A stretch of 64,000 nt of DNA from Pandoraea anapnoica (GCF_902459765.1 NZ_CABPSP010000014.1:62001-126000), one strand, 5' to 3'. Counted from the first letter of the stretch, positions 1-9,963 are shown. Made by a program: numbers and translations. The notes: generated from the letters alone by a model not told the origin.

Positions 1-2
1 TC

Positions 3-173
3 GGGCATCGACGACGCCGTGACGAAGGCATTCCGTTGCTGGTGGAGAAGTTCAGAACGAATTTGGCGCGCCGCTTCGCCGCGCGGGCGCAGGTGCGCAT
101 TCTCGACGTGGCGCTGGACCAGCAACGGCTCGAAGCCATGCCCGTCCATCAGTTTGTGGACTTGATGGTGTAA
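3..173 (+). CDS. C-terminal end of an unrecognised protein (cut by window edge)
   Basis: An open frame enters from the left edge and stops at TAA 171-173, giving about 56 residues. The tail contains basic and hydrophobic stretches and ends in MPVHQFVDLMV. The product is not recognised. The 215 bases between its stop and the next gene hold no convincing frame. Whether this is a real gene end rests only on the open frame and its codon use. Confidence 0.45.
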   Translation, partial: GHRRRRDEGIPLLVEKFRTNLARRFAARAQVRILDVALDQQRLEAMPVHQFVDLMV

Positions 174-388
174 AGGGGCAACGGGCATGACGTGCGTTCA
201 GACGATAGGAAAGGCGCTGTTCGACGCCGGTTGGACGAGTCGCATCAACGTAGCCCACTTCATGGCTGACCCGATGACGCTAGACGGTGCCTGGCGTCAG
301 TGGCGGCGCCAGATGCCAGTGCTTTACAACGTCGAAGCCGCATCGTCTGGTACTGTGGACCTCCATCGAAATCCACGTAACCAATGAA

Positions 389-1210
389 GTGTCGGACTCC
401 GTTTTCGAACCCTATATCCAACGCTGGCACCTGACGCCGGACGGCGCACCTTTCGCGTCGCTCGGCGGACTTCTGCTGCCCGTGCATCGGGCCGGTACGC
501 CCGCGATCCTCAAGATTTCGCGCTCCCCTGAAGAAGTCGCGGGCGGTCAGCTCATGGCATGGTGGCAAGGCGATGGCGCGGCGCCCGTGCTTGAGATCGA
601 AGGCGAGGCGTTGCTGATGGTCCGGGCGCAGGGTGAGGCCTCGCTCACGCAGATGGTCAGGGACTGCCGAGACGACGATGCGACACGAATTCTGTGCGAA
701 ACGGTGGCGCATTTACATCGGCCGCGTCTGGCGCCTGGACCGGCGCTAACACCGCTTCCCGAGTGGTTCCACTCGCTGCTCAATCTTCCGGAAAATTCAC
801 CGGACGTTCTGAAACGTAGTGCTCAGACTGCCCGCATGCTGCTCGACACGACGACGCATACCGTCGTGCTGCATGGTGATATCCACCATGCCAATGTGCT
901 CGACTTCGGCACGAGGGGCTGGCTCGCCATCGACCCGAAAGGGCTTCGCGGCGAGCGCGGTTTCGACTACGCGAACCTCTTCTGCAATCCCGATGTAGAG
1001 ATGGCGCGCAAGCCCGAAGTCTTCGCCCGACGCGTCGACATCGTGACGCGAACGGCCGCCATCGACCCGCGACGTCTACTGCAATGGGTGCTGGCGTGGG
1101 CGGGACTATCGGTCGTCTGGATGCTCGAGGACGACCACGGGCAGCTTAATGGGGAGGCCGAAGGCCGTCTGGACGTCGCGCGACTGACGGCTGCCGCGCT
1201 GGACGCCTGA
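389..1210 (+). CDS. APH(6)/hydroxyurea-kinase-like antibiotic phosphotransferase
   Basis: Predicted cytoplasmic small-molecule kinase of the aminoglycoside/hydroxyurea resistance kinase family (streptomycin 6-phosphotransferase type), about 273 residues, normal for the family. The N-terminal part fits these kinases (FEPYIQRW, then LLPVHRAGTPAILKI). The catalytic loop is VLHGDIHHANVL, with the Brenner-motif Asp and a downstream Asn, followed by AIDPKGLRGERGFDYANLF, whose DPKG supplies the metal-binding Asp. The frame stays open upstream, but the conserved start falls near GTG 389; no strong ribosome binding site is visible, so the start is uncertain. It converges on the MFS gene, ending 10 bases before that gene's stop. 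Whether it confers resistance cannot be told from sequence. Confidence 0.8.
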   Translation: MSDSVFEPYIQRWHLTPDGAPFASLGGLLLPVHRAGTPAILKISRSPEEVAGGQLMAWWQGDGAAPVLEIEGEALLMVRAQGEASLTQMVRDCRDDDATRILCETVAHLHRPRLAPGPALTPLPEWFHSLLNLPENSPDVLKRSAQTARMLLDTTTHTVVLHGDIHHANVLDFGTRGWLAIDPKGLRGERGFDYANLFCNPDVEMARKPEVFARRVDIVTRTAAIDPRRLLQWVLAWAGLSVVWMLEDDHGQLNGEAEGRLDVARLTAAALDA

Positions 1211-1220
1211 TCGCTTCATC

Positions 1221-2477
1221 TCACTGCGCTGAAGCTTCGTTATCCGCCACGCCAGCGTTGCGGCGAACGCCACCCACCCAGTGAAGCGCGAGGGCCAGCA
1301 CGCCGAGCGCAATGCCCAAGCTTACGACGCCCGTCCATCCGAAGCGCGCCATCAGCCATCCACTCACTGTCGCACCCACTGCGCCGCCAAAGAACGTCGC
1401 CGTCATATAGAGACTGTTGATTCGCCCTTGCGCTTTCGGGTCGACCGCGAAAGCGCGCGTCTGATTGGACACAAGACCTGCCTGCACGCCGATGTCTAGC
1501 ACGATCACCCCGATCACGAGCCACGCCAGCGAGGCGTTCGCACCTCCGAGCAGCACGTAGCTGAGCGTGACGATCCCGATGCTCACCCCGACCACACCGC
1601 GCGGCCCCAGCTTGTCGGTCGCGCGTCCACCAAACGACGCAGCGAATGCACCGGCCGCGCCGATGATGCCGAATGCGCCCGCCCACGCGCTGCCGAGATG
1701 CCAGGGCCCGTCGGCGAGCAGTGCCGCCAGATTTACCCAGAACGCGTTGAAGCAGGCCCAGAGCAGCGCCTGAATCATCATCGACTCGCGCAGGGGACGA
1801 TGGTCGCGAGCCAACGGCCACAGGGACGCCAGCAGACGGCCATACGAAAGATCGGTGCTGGGACGCCCCTTCGGTAACAACATCGCGGCGGCGATCCACA
1901 CCGGGATCATGAAGGCCGCTTCCACGCCGTAGACGGCGCGCCATCCGAACCCTTCACCGACAATGCCCGCAATCGTTCGTCCGAGCAGAATCCCGATCAT
2001 GATGCCGCTCACGACGGTGCCCACCGCCCGGCCGCGCTGACTGGGCGCCGACATGACGGCGGCGAACGGCACCAGTTGCTGCGGCACACAGCACACGATC
2101 CCCAGACCGAACGACGCGCCGATCAACGCCCAGATGCCCGGTGCAAATGTCGCGGCCAGCGCGAAGCAGAAGGCCAGCGCAATTTGCACGAGCACGAGTT
2201 TGCGGCGGTCGTACCGGTCGCCCAGCGGCAGCAACAACGCGAGCCCGCCGGAGAAGCCGAGTAGCGCGGCGGCTGCGACGAGATCCACCGTGCCGAGATC
2301 GACGCGCATGTCCGAAGCAATCAACGGCAGGATCGGCTGTGTGCAGTAGATGTTGGTGACGACCGCGCCAGCAATCGCGCCCATCATCACAATCTTGCTG
2401 CGCGAGGCGATCTCCTGTGCCGCTTGTGGCGGGGCGGTGGTGGCGGACGAGGCGGTGGGGGAATTGGGTGGACGCAC
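1221..2477 (-). CDS. MFS transporter (drug:H+ antiporter-like)
   Basis: Inner-membrane major facilitator protein of 418 residues with about twelve hydrophobic segments. The loop after the second segment carries the MFS signature as GDRYDRRKLVL. It starts at GTG 2477 behind AGGAGAGCATC, which sets the start. A conserved N-terminal helix contains NIYCTQPILP, typical of AraJ/YnfM-like multidrug or sugar-efflux carriers. It is divergent from the LysR gene at 2632 across about 155 bases, suggesting that this regulator controls it. Substrate not inferable. Confidence 0.85.
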   Translation of the reverse strand: MRPPNSPTASSATTAPPQAAQEIASRSKIVMMGAIAGAVVTNIYCTQPILPLIASDMRVDLGTVDLVAAAALLGFSGGLALLLPLGDRYDRRKLVLVQIALAFCFALAATFAPGIWALIGASFGLGIVCCVPQQLVPFAAVMSAPSQRGRAVGTVVSGIMIGILLGRTIAGIVGEGFGWRAVYGVEAAFMIPVWIAAAMLLPKGRPSTDLSYGRLLASLWPLARDHRPLRESMMIQALLWACFNAFWVNLAALLADGPWHLGSAWAGAFGIIGAAGAFAASFGGRATDKLGPRGVVGVSIGIVTLSYVLLGGANASLAWLVIGVIVLDIGVQAGLVSNQTRAFAVDPKAQGRINSLYMTATFFGGAVGATVSGWLMARFGWTGVVSLGIALGVLALALHWVGGVRRNAGVADNEASAQ

Positions 2478-2631
2478 GATGCTCTCCTGATATGACGATG
2501 ACCGGTGCGGGAAGGGGCGGTGTCTTGCGACGATCGTGCCTCACCCGCTCAGGTCTCGACATTACGTGGTTGCATCCATGTAGAGAATCCATCAAGATCA
2601 GGAATCATCTTTCCAAAATTTGGTAGGGTCT

Positions 2632-3525
2632 ATGAATCGACTCGAATCCATGTCGATCCTGATCGCGGTGGTCGATGCGGGCAGTTTGTCGGCCGCAGCA
2701 CGCGGACTCGGCATGCCGCTGGCGACCGTCAGCCGTAAAGTCGGGGAACTGGAAGCGCATCTGAAAACGCGGCTCCTGCATCGCACGACGCGTCAGTTGT
2801 CGCTCACAGAAGCCGGGAGTACGTACGTGGCCGCGTGTCGCAGAATTCTCGAAGAGATCGGCGAAGCGGAGCGCACGGCGACGGGCGAATATGCCACGCC
2901 GAAAGGCGAACTGGTGCTGACCGCGCCCGTCGTGTTCGGTCGTCTGCACGTGCTGCCGGTCGTGGCGGAATTCCTCGCGCAGTACCCGGAGATCGACGTC
3001 AGTCTCCTGCTGACCGACCGCGTCGTACATCTGATGGACGAGCAGGCGGATGTGGCACTGCGCATCGGTCACTTACCGGATAGCTCGATGGTGGCGTCGC
3101 GCATCGGAACTGTGCGACGTGTCGTCTGCGCCAGTCCGAACTATCTGGAGACGCATGGCGAACCGAAGAAGCCACACGACCTCGCCGGTCATGCGTGCAT
3201 TACGTTCGAGGTGCTGGCGTCGCGCCGTGCGTGGGAGTTCGGCGAGGGACGAACCGGGCAGTCGGTGCCGATTCGCTCGCGGCTGGCGGTGAATACCGCC
3301 GAAGCGGCGATCTCGGCGGCGGTGCTCGGTGTGGGTTTCGTGCGGGTGTTGTCGTATCAGGTGGCGCAAGCCGTGCGTGACGATGCACTGCGCGTGGTGC
3401 TGGACGACTTTGAGGCCACCCCGCTCCCCGTCAATCTGGTGCACAAGGGACAAACGCCGTTGCCCCTGAAGTTGCGTGCATTTCTCGACTTTGCGGTTCC
3501 ACGCTTGCGGGCGCGGATCGCCTGA
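2632..3525 (+). CDS. LysR-family transcriptional regulator
   Basis: A 297-residue LysR-type regulator. The winged helix-turn-helix lies at about residues 1-60 (SLSAAARGLGMPLATVSRKV), followed by a periplasmic-binding-like effector domain. The sequence resembles the large DsdC/YhjC-like subgroup that often regulates a divergent exporter or oxidoreductase. ATG 2632 is chosen because the family begins MNRLESM at that point; an upstream TTG adds four residues. It is divergent from the MFS gene and probably its regulator. Confidence 0.85.
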   Translation: MNRLESMSILIAVVDAGSLSAAARGLGMPLATVSRKVGELEAHLKTRLLHRTTRQLSLTEAGSTYVAACRRILEEIGEAERTATGEYATPKGELVLTAPVVFGRLHVLPVVAEFLAQYPEIDVSLLLTDRVVHLMDEQADVALRIGHLPDSSMVASRIGTVRRVVCASPNYLETHGEPKKPHDLAGHACITFEVLASRRAWEFGEGRTGQSVPIRSRLAVNTAEAAISAAVLGVGFVRVLSYQVAQAVRDDALRVVLDDFEATPLPVNLVHKGQTPLPLKLRAFLDFAVPRLRARIA

Positions 3526-3534
3526 TCCTTGCGC

Positions 3535-4686
3535 TCAACCCTTGTGCGTATAACGCAGTCGCGCCATCTGTTCGGCGCTGTCGGTCAGCAGACCGGCTGC
3601 GTCGGCAATGGCTTTCTCCAGGGTGGTCGGACCGAACGTCAGCGAGAAGCAGCCTGAGAAAACGCGCGACAGACTCTCCAGCGCCGTGCGGTCGATGGCG
3701 CCTGAGAGTAGCGACGCCGTCGCACCGGCCTTGATGGCCACCTGTGCCGCGATCATCGGCGTCTTGCCCGACAACGTCTGACCGTCGCTGCGGCCTTCGC
3801 CGGTGATCAGCCAGTCGGCGCCTTCCACCGCTTGCGGCAGTCCCACGCGCTCGGCCACTACTTCCGCGCCCGAGCGGAACTGTGCGCCCAGCAGATGCAG
3901 CGCGAAACCCAGCCCGCCCGCTGCCCCGGCGCCCGCGCGGCTCGCGGCTTCGCTGGCGTTGAACGCGCGGTGTGCGTGACCGGCGAAGTGGGCGATGGCG
4001 CGGTCGAGCGGTTCGACCTGCGCTTCGCTCACACCCTTTTGCGGGCCGAAAATCGCTGTCGCGCCTTGCTGGCCATTCAGCGGATTGTTGACGTCCGACA
4101 TGGCGACCAGTTCGCAATCCTTCAGACGTGCATCGAGTCCGTTCAGATCGATCGACGCCACGCGATGCAGTGCCGCCGGGACCGGTTGCACTTCTTCTCC
4201 GGCTTCGTCGAGCAAGCGCGCACCGAGGCCGACAAGCAGACCCGCGCCGCCATCGTTAGTGCTACTGCCGCCCAGACCGATCAGCACGCGGCGCGCACCG
4301 GTGTCGAGCAGGGCACGCAGCAACTCGCCAAGCCCGACCGTCGAGCGCTCGGCCACCGGCGTCTGCATGCCGACCGGATCGGTAATGCTCACGACGTTGG
4401 CGCTTTCCAGCACGCCCGTACCGTCGGGCATGACACCATACTCGGCCATCACCGACGCCTTGCCCGCACCACGCACGGACAACGGTACGCGTCGCCCGCC
4501 TGCGGAAAGCAGGGCGTCGAGCGTACCCTCGCCGCCGTCGGCCATCGGGCGCAAGCGCAGATCGGCCTGCGGCAGCACGCGGGCGATGCCTGCGGCGATG
4601 GCTTGCGCCACTTCAGGCGCGCTTAGCGAACCTTTAAACGAATCGGGGGCGATGACGATGATCGGGGCTTGCGCATTGCTGGACAT
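3535..4686 (-). CDS. glxK: Glycerate 2-kinase (GlxK/GarK type)
   Basis: Phosphorylates D-glycerate to 2-phosphoglycerate in glyoxylate/glycerate or sugar-acid catabolism. 383 residues, the usual length. The N-terminus carries the family hallmark IAPDSFKGSLSA and RPMADGGEGT, and the centre has LIGLGGSSTNDGGAG, the conserved Gly/Asp nucleotide-site region. The frame is open upstream, but the family start is ATG 4686 (MSSNAQAPIIVIAPD). It stands alone and converges on the LysR gene at 3525 with 9 bases between. No tartronate-semialdehyde reductase gene lies next to it. Confidence 0.9.
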   Translation of the reverse strand: MSSNAQAPIIVIAPDSFKGSLSAPEVAQAIAAGIARVLPQADLRLRPMADGGEGTLDALLSAGGRRVPLSVRGAGKASVMAEYGVMPDGTGVLESANVVSITDPVGMQTPVAERSTVGLGELLRALLDTGARRVLIGLGGSSTNDGGAGLLVGLGARLLDEAGEEVQPVPAALHRVASIDLNGLDARLKDCELVAMSDVNNPLNGQQGATAIFGPQKGVSEAQVEPLDRAIAHFAGHAHRAFNASEAASRAGAGAAGGLGFALHLLGAQFRSGAEVVAERVGLPQAVEGADWLITGEGRSDGQTLSGKTPMIAAQVAIKAGATASLLSGAIDRTALESLSRVFSGCFSLTFGPTTLEKAIADAAGLLTDSAEQMARLRYTHKG

Positions 4687-5187
4687 GGAAATCGGGACAG
4701 TCGCAAAAAGTGAAACGGGTTGGCTGGCGTCACGCGTGCTCGCTGTCCGCTTGTTGTTATCGCTTATGGCGCTCCGGCGAGGCGGTGAGTTATCCGCAAA
4801 CCGGTGGCAGAGCACACGCTGACTCGCTGCCGGATGGGGCGCGAGGCGGTGCGGCGAGTGTGACAGAAACCAGCAATATACGCGATTCGGGCCTGCGCGC
4901 ATTGCGCGAATTGCCATGCTATGAATAACGCGAGTAAGATGAGCGCCAACTGGCGGCACGTCGCCCGATAGGCTACAAGGCCCGTGTAATCGAAGCGCGG
5001 GACATGTGCGGGTGAGTGCCGTGCCGGTCGTCTTACAGATCGCGATTTGGCGGTATTCGGGACGACGGGGCGACCAACAAGACCAAGACGGCGCGCGCGA
5101 TGGCTTCGCACGGATGCATCAAGACATCCTCTGGCCACCGTACCATCGCGCGCCGGGATCAGATACCAGCATGTGTGGAGCGGGGCA
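4687..5187. other. Intergenic stretch, about 500 bases
   Basis: Lies upstream of both glycerate kinase (minus) and the lipoprotein (plus), so it should hold divergent promoters. Frames present here lack family features and look like chance frames in GC-rich DNA. No RNA gene or repeat was recognised. Confidence 0.5.
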
Positions 5188-5691
5188 ATGGACCGGGGCA
5201 TCAACACGAATTCCGACAAGGCGCGCGGGGCGAAGCGTCGTGTGGCCAGCGCGCTCGCTGCGGCGGGCCTCACGTTCGCGGCACTGCTCGCCGGGTGCGC
5301 GCAAACCGCTCCCGTCGCCGCGCATGACGATCCGCCTGTGGGCAGCGTCGCCGATGTGGCCCCGGAGAACGTCAAAGTCGAGACCTTGCCCGCGTACCGC
5401 GACACCATCGACGACGCGCGGGGCAACGGCGCCGTGTGGCAGGGATCGTCGAAGAAGGCTTTTGCGCGCGTGAGCGCCTGCACGGCCCGGTTGTGGAAGA
5501 AGCAACTGCCTTACGCGCGTTTGCAGCGCGTGAAGGCGGGCTCAGGCCAGACCCTCGAACTCTCCTCGAACGACGACGGCATTCTCGCCATCCTCGACCT
5601 CGCACCGCGCAAGCCGGGTAGTGAAGGCTCGCTCTATCTCGGTTCGACCGGCCCGCAATCGCTCGCCGACGCCGTGCGCCAGTGCCTTTGA
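5188..5691 (+). CDS. Small predicted lipoprotein, function unknown
   Basis: A 167-residue protein with a lipoprotein signal: basic n-region (ARGAKRRVAS), hydrophobic core and lipobox LLAGC, so the mature protein should start at the Cys near residue 36 and be membrane anchored. The rest is a small soluble domain with two Cys (SACTARLW and VRQCL) that might pair. ATG 5188 follows GGAG with a 7-base gap. Not recognised beyond this. It stands alone between the glycerate kinase and the glp block. Confidence 0.65.
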   Translation: MDRGINTNSDKARGAKRRVASALAAAGLTFAALLAGCAQTAPVAAHDDPPVGSVADVAPENVKVETLPAYRDTIDDARGNGAVWQGSSKKAFARVSACTARLWKKQLPYARLQRVKAGSGQTLELSSNDDGILAILDLAPRKPGSEGSLYLGSTGPQSLADAVRQCL

Positions 5692-5806
5692 GCGCATGAC
5701 CGGACACACGCCGGTCACGGTGGTGTCATACAACGGCGGGGTATCATGACGGCGAACGCGCAGCCAGCCGGGCTGCGCGATGGTTTTTCTTTGCGCGTGT
5801 GTGCCG

Positions 5807-6649
5807 ATGTCTCATTCCGAATCCGCCGAATCCGTTGATATCTCCGAAGCTCCGATCGCGGCGGGCGCAACTGGCGATGCGGGCCATGCGTCGCTGAACC
5901 CGCGTCAGCAGGCGCTTTTCGACGCGGTGCGCCGCGACGGCTTTCTCACGGTCGACGAACTTGCTGCCCGCTTCGACGTCACCCCGCAAACCATCCGGCG
6001 CGACATCAACTTCCTCGCCGAACGCAAATGGGTGCGTCGCTATCACGGCGGTGTCGGCTTACCCGGCGGCGCTGAGAACGAAGCTTACGACGCACGTCAG
6101 ACGCAACTGGCCGACGAAAAGCGCCGCATCGCCGTGCGCCTCGCCGAGCAAATCCCCGATCACGCCTCCCTCTTCATCAATCTGGGCACCACGACGGAAG
6201 CTGTGGCGCGAGCGTTGTCGCGTCACCGGGGATTGCGCGTCATTACGAACAACCTGCATGTAGCTGCCATGATGAGCGGCTATGCCGACGCTGAAGTCAT
6301 CGTCACGGGCGGCGTGGTGCGCGCCCGGGATCAAGGGGTGACGGGCGAGGCCACGCTCGATTTCATCCGCCAGTTCAAGGTCGACTTCGGCATCGTAGGT
6401 ATCTCCGCCATCGATGCCGACGGGACGCTGCGCGACTTCGATTACCGTGAAGTGCGTGTGGCCGAGGCCATCATCGCGCAGTCGCGCACCGTGTTTCTGG
6501 CGGCCGATCACAGCAAGTTCGGACGCCCGGCGCTGGTGAGGCTGGGGCATCTCTCTCAGGTCGACGCGCTGTTCACCGATCGTCCGGTGCCCGCGAGTAT
6601 GGATGCCGTGATCGCCGAGGCCGGCACGCTGGTTCACGTCGCGGATTGA
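5807..6649 (+). CDS. glpR: DeoR-family repressor of glycerol catabolism (GlpR)
   Basis: A 280-residue DeoR-family repressor. An N-terminal helix-turn-helix (FLTVDELAARFDVTPQTIRR) is followed by the sugar-phosphate-sensing domain with INLGTTTEAVARAL and a C-terminal FLAADHSKFGRPA. The family binds glycerol 3-phosphate and releases DNA. Immediately downstream are a matching operator (6735-6752), glpD and glpK, which supports the assignment. ATG 5807 is chosen; an in-frame ATG at 5780 would add nine residues. Confidence 0.9.
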   Translation: MSHSESAESVDISEAPIAAGATGDAGHASLNPRQQALFDAVRRDGFLTVDELAARFDVTPQTIRRDINFLAERKWVRRYHGGVGLPGGAENEAYDARQTQLADEKRRIAVRLAEQIPDHASLFINLGTTTEAVARALSRHRGLRVITNNLHVAAMMSGYADAEVIVTGGVVRARDQGVTGEATLDFIRQFKVDFGIVGISAIDADGTLRDFDYREVRVAEAIIAQSRTVFLAADHSKFGRPALVRLGHLSQVDALFTDRPVPASMDAVIAEAGTLVHVAD

Positions 6650-6658
6650 TCGCTGGCG

Positions 6659-6696
6659 CGAATTCGCACATCGCACCGATGAAATGTGCGAATTCG
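6659..6696. repeat. Perfect 13-base inverted repeat between glpR and glpD
   Basis: CGAATTCGCACAT at 6659-6671 is repeated in reverse complement at 6684-6696 with a 12-base spacer, starting 10 bases after the glpR stop. No U tract follows, so it is either a weak terminator hairpin or an operator. The half-site differs from the GlpR half-site by one base in its core (ATGTGCG against ATGTTCG), so a second, weaker GlpR site is possible. Confidence 0.6.
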
Positions 6697-6734
6697 AAAC
6701 CAGTGACGCGTGATATGTTAAAATTCGAATATTG

Positions 6735-6752
6735 ATGTTCGGAATCGAACAT
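6735..6752. promoter_or_regulatory. GlpR operator upstream of glpD
   Basis: ATGTTCGGAATCGAACAT is a palindrome with 7-base arms and a 4-base spacer. It matches the known GlpR operator form (ATGTTCG-N4-CGAACAT). It lies 44 bases before the glpD start in an AT-rich promoter region, so binding would block glpD-glpK transcription in the absence of glycerol 3-phosphate. Confidence 0.8.
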
Positions 6753-6795
6753 TCTCGAACTTTCCTGATTTGACCCCCATCGCTGGGAGTAACAC

Positions 6796-8361
6796 GTGCA
6801 GACACCCGTTCAAACGCCATCGGACAACGGCTCGGCCCCTTTGGCGTCGGCCCCCACTTCTGCCCCGTACGATCTGCTGGTCGTGGGCGGCGGCATCAAC
6901 GGCACCGGCATCGCGCGTGACGCTGCCGGTCGCGGTCTGCGTGTGTTGCTCGTCGAGCAGGACGATCTGGCGTCGCACACGTCGTCGGCCAGCACCAAGC
7001 TGATCCACGGCGGTCTGCGCTATCTCGAGTACTACGAATTCGGACTGGTGCGCAAAGCGTTGCAAGAGCGCGAAGTGCTGCTGCGCGCGGCGCCTCACAT
7101 CATGTGGCCGCTGCGTTTTGTCATGCCGCACATGCCGAACCTGCGTCCCGCCTGGATGATCCGCGCGGGGCTGTTTCTTTACGATCATCTGGCGCGTCGT
7201 GAAATTCTGCCCGGCTCGCGTGGCATCGACCTGCGTCAGCATCCGGCGGGCGCGCCGTTGCGTGAGGACCTGACGCGCGGTTTCGTCTACTCGGACGGCT
7301 GGGTGCAGGACGCGCGACTGGTGGTACTCAACGCGCAGGACGCCGCCGAGCGAGGCGCGACCATTCTTACGCGCACGCGCCTGGTGGGCGCGGAGCGCGG
7401 CGAGCACTCGTGGACGGCGCAACTGGAGACGATTACCGGCGAGCGTCAGACCGTGCGGGCGCGCGCCATCGTCAATGCAGCGGGGCCGTGGGTCGGTCAT
7501 CTGCTGAGTGACGTGCTGCGTCAGCCCGCAACGCATCGCATCCGCAACGTCAAGGGCAGTCACATCGTGACGCGCAAGTTGTTCGATCACGACCACGCCT
7601 ATATTTTCCAGAACCCCGACAAGCGCATCATCTTCGCCATTCCGTACGAGCGCGATTTCACGCTGATCGGCACGACCGATCTGGAGTATCTCGGCGATCC
7701 GGCGAAGGTCGAGATCAATGAAGACGAGATCGCTTACCTCTGCAAGTCCGCCAGCGAGTACTTCACCAAGCCGATCATGCCCGTCGATGTCGTGTGGACG
7801 TATGCGGGCGTGCGTCCGCTGATGGAGGAGGACGTGTCGAATCCGTCGGCCGTCACGCGCGATTACAAGCTCGAACTCGACGCCCCCGGCACGCGCGCGC
7901 CGCTGCTCTCCGTGTTCGGCGGCAAGATCACTACGTACCGGCGTCTTGCGGAAGAGGCGATGTCGCATCTGCACGGCGCGCTGGGCTTCACGCATGGCGA
8001 CTGGACGGCGGGCGCACCGCTGCCGGGCGGCGATATGGCCGAGCCCGACGCAGGCGTATTCGAGACCTCGCTACGCGCGCAGATGCCTTGGTTGCCGTCG
8101 TCGCTGGCTCAACGTTACGCGCACACCTACGGCACGCGCACGCATGTGCTGGTAGGCGACGCGAACTCGCTCGACGGTCTCGGCACCCGCATCTGCGGCG
8201 AGCTCTATGAGGCCGAATTGCGCTATCTGGTGCAGTACGAGTGGGCGCGCACCGCGCAGGACGTCCTGTGGCGCCGTACGAAACTCGGTCTGCACGTCGG
8301 CAAGGAAGGGGAGGCCAGCGTCGAGCAATGGTTTGCCCGGCATCTGGAGATGGCCGCCTGA
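6796..8361 (+). CDS. glpD: Aerobic glycerol-3-phosphate dehydrogenase (FAD)
   Basis: Membrane-associated flavoenzyme oxidising sn-glycerol 3-phosphate to dihydroxyacetone phosphate and passing electrons to quinone. 521 residues. The FAD-binding Rossmann motif is at about residues 25-45 (LLVVGGGINGTGIARDAAGR), then SSASTKLIHGGLRYLE, typical of GlpD. The GTG start at 6796 is set by GGGAG six bases upstream. It is followed after 77 bases by glpK; no glpF facilitator gene is present here. Confidence 0.95.
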   Translation: MQTPVQTPSDNGSAPLASAPTSAPYDLLVVGGGINGTGIARDAAGRGLRVLLVEQDDLASHTSSASTKLIHGGLRYLEYYEFGLVRKALQEREVLLRAAPHIMWPLRFVMPHMPNLRPAWMIRAGLFLYDHLARREILPGSRGIDLRQHPAGAPLREDLTRGFVYSDGWVQDARLVVLNAQDAAERGATILTRTRLVGAERGEHSWTAQLETITGERQTVRARAIVNAAGPWVGHLLSDVLRQPATHRIRNVKGSHIVTRKLFDHDHAYIFQNPDKRIIFAIPYERDFTLIGTTDLEYLGDPAKVEINEDEIAYLCKSASEYFTKPIMPVDVVWTYAGVRPLMEEDVSNPSAVTRDYKLELDAPGTRAPLLSVFGGKITTYRRLAEEAMSHLHGALGFTHGDWTAGAPLPGGDMAEPDAGVFETSLRAQMPWLPSSLAQRYAHTYGTRTHVLVGDANSLDGLGTRICGELYEAELRYLVQYEWARTAQDVLWRRTKLGLHVGKEGEASVEQWFARHLEMAA

Positions 8362-8438
8362 GTCCGTTCGGAAGTCATCGCACTATCGCAACATCGCATT
8401 AGCAAGACTAAAAAAGCTGCATCAAGGAGACGAATGCA

Positions 8439-9941
8439 ATGGCAGGAGGCGCCTACATCCTCGCGTTCGATCAGGGCACGACGAGCTCGCGAGCGCTGCT
8501 GTTCGACCGCGACGGTCACGTCGTCTCGACCGCGCAGAAGGAGTTCCGTCAGATTTACCCGCATCCGGGCTGGGTCGAGCACGATCCACGTGAAATCTGG
8601 GCGACGCAAGCTGGCGTCGCCGCCGAAGCGCTCACGCATGCGGGCGCAGGGGGCAGAGACATCGCCGCCATCGGTATCACGAATCAGCGCGAGACGACCA
8701 TCGTGTGGGATCGTCGCACGGGCGAGCCGGTGTACAACGCGATCGTCTGGCAGGATCGCCGCACGGCCGATTTCTGCGACGCGTTGCGTGCGCAAGGCAA
8801 CGAGGCGCTTGTCGCGCAGCGCACGGGTCTGCGCATCGATTCGTACTTCTCCGGCACCAAGATCCGCTGGATTCTCGATAACGTCGACGGCGCACGTGAG
8901 GCAGCCGAAGCGGGGCATCTCGCGTTCGGCACCGTCGACAGCTGGTTGGTGTGGCATCTGACCGGCGGCAAGCTGCACGTGACCGACGTGTCGAATGCGT
9001 CGCGCACGATGCTCTTCAACATCCACTCGCTCGAATGGGACGACGAGCTGCTGGCGCTGCTCGACGTGCCGCGCAGTATGCTGCCCGAAGTCCGTTCGTC
9101 GAGCGAAGTCTATGGACACACGGCTACACCGTTGTTCTCAGCACCCGTGCCGATTGCAGGCATCGCGGGCGATCAGCAGGCGGCGTTGTTCGGACAGATG
9201 TGCCTGTCGCCGGGTATGGTGAAGAACACCTACGGCACTGGCTGCTTCATGGTGATGAACACTGGCGACAAGCCGCAGGCGTCGAGCCATAACCTGCTGA
9301 CGACGGTCGCCTGGAAGATCGGCAATCGTGTGGACTACGCGTTGGAGGGCAGCATCTTCATCGGCGGCGCGGTGGTGCAGTGGCTGCGCGACGGGTTGGG
9401 CATCATCCGTCATTCGCGCGATGTCGAAGCGCTCGCCACCAGCGTGCCCGATGCCGACGGCGTCGTGCTCGTGCCCGCGTTCGCCGGACTCGGCGCACCG
9501 CACTGGCAACCGCGCGCACGCGGCACGCTGTTCGGTGCGACGCGGGGCACGACCGCTGCGCACGTGGCGCGTGCCGCGCTCGACAGCATTGCGTTCCAGA
9601 CGCTCGACGTGCTGCGTGCGATGGAAGCCGACGCCGGTCTGCATGTCTCGGAATTGCGTGTGGACGGCGGCGCTGCGGCTAACGATCTGCTGATGCAATG
9701 GCAGGCCGATCTGCTCGGCGCGGACGTTGTGCGTCCCAAGGTGATCGAGACGACGGCCGCAGGCGCGGCGTACCTCGCGGGACTAGCGGTGGGGTATTGG
9801 CCGGACATCGACACGTTGCAGCGTCAATGGCAATTGCAGCGGCGCTTTTCGCGCAAGTTGTCCGAGGACGACGTCACACGCGCGGTGGCCGGTTGGCAGC
9901 GCGCGGTGCGTGCGGCGAAGGTCTGGGCGGAAGATAGCTGA
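8439..9941 (+). CDS. glpK: Glycerol kinase
   Basis: Phosphorylates glycerol with ATP to glycerol 3-phosphate, the inducer and the substrate of GlpD. 500 residues, full length. FGGY-family features: [14 protein letters not shown] near the N-terminus, [14 protein letters not shown], and [16 protein letters not shown] in the C-terminal ATPase lobe. ATG 8439 follows AAGGAGA. An out-of-frame ATG five bases upstream is ignored. It probably shares the glpD transcript. Confidence 0.96.
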   Translation: MAGGAYILAFDQGTTSSRALLFDRDGHVVSTAQKEFRQIYPHPGWVEHDPREIWATQAGVAAEALTHAGAGGRDIAAIGITNQRETTIVWDRRTGEPVYNAIVWQDRRTADFCDALRAQGNEALVAQRTGLRIDSYFSGTKIRWILDNVDGAREAAEAGHLAFGTVDSWLVWHLTGGKLHVTDVSNASRTMLFNIHSLEWDDELLALLDVPRSMLPEVRSSSEVYGHTATPLFSAPVPIAGIAGDQQAALFGQMCLSPGMVKNTYGTGCFMVMNTGDKPQASSHNLLTTVAWKIGNRVDYALEGSIFIGGAVVQWLRDGLGIIRHSRDVEALATSVPDADGVVLVPAFAGLGAPHWQPRARGTLFGATRGTTAAHVARAALDSIAFQTLDVLRAMEADAGLHVSELRVDGGAAANDLLMQWQADLLGADVVRPKVIETTAAGAAYLAGLAVGYWPDIDTLQRQWQLQRRFSRKLSEDDVTRAVAGWQRAVRAAKVWAEDS

Positions 9942-9963
9942 GAAAGGCAGCTGAACAGAAAAG

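Noticed and set aside
187-387. 66-codon frame before the kinase gene
   Set aside because: No ribosome binding site, no family features, and it overlaps the upstream region of the kinase in another frame.
3832-4626. 264-codon plus-strand frame
   Set aside because: Fully antisense to the glycerate kinase gene, which has clear family motifs.
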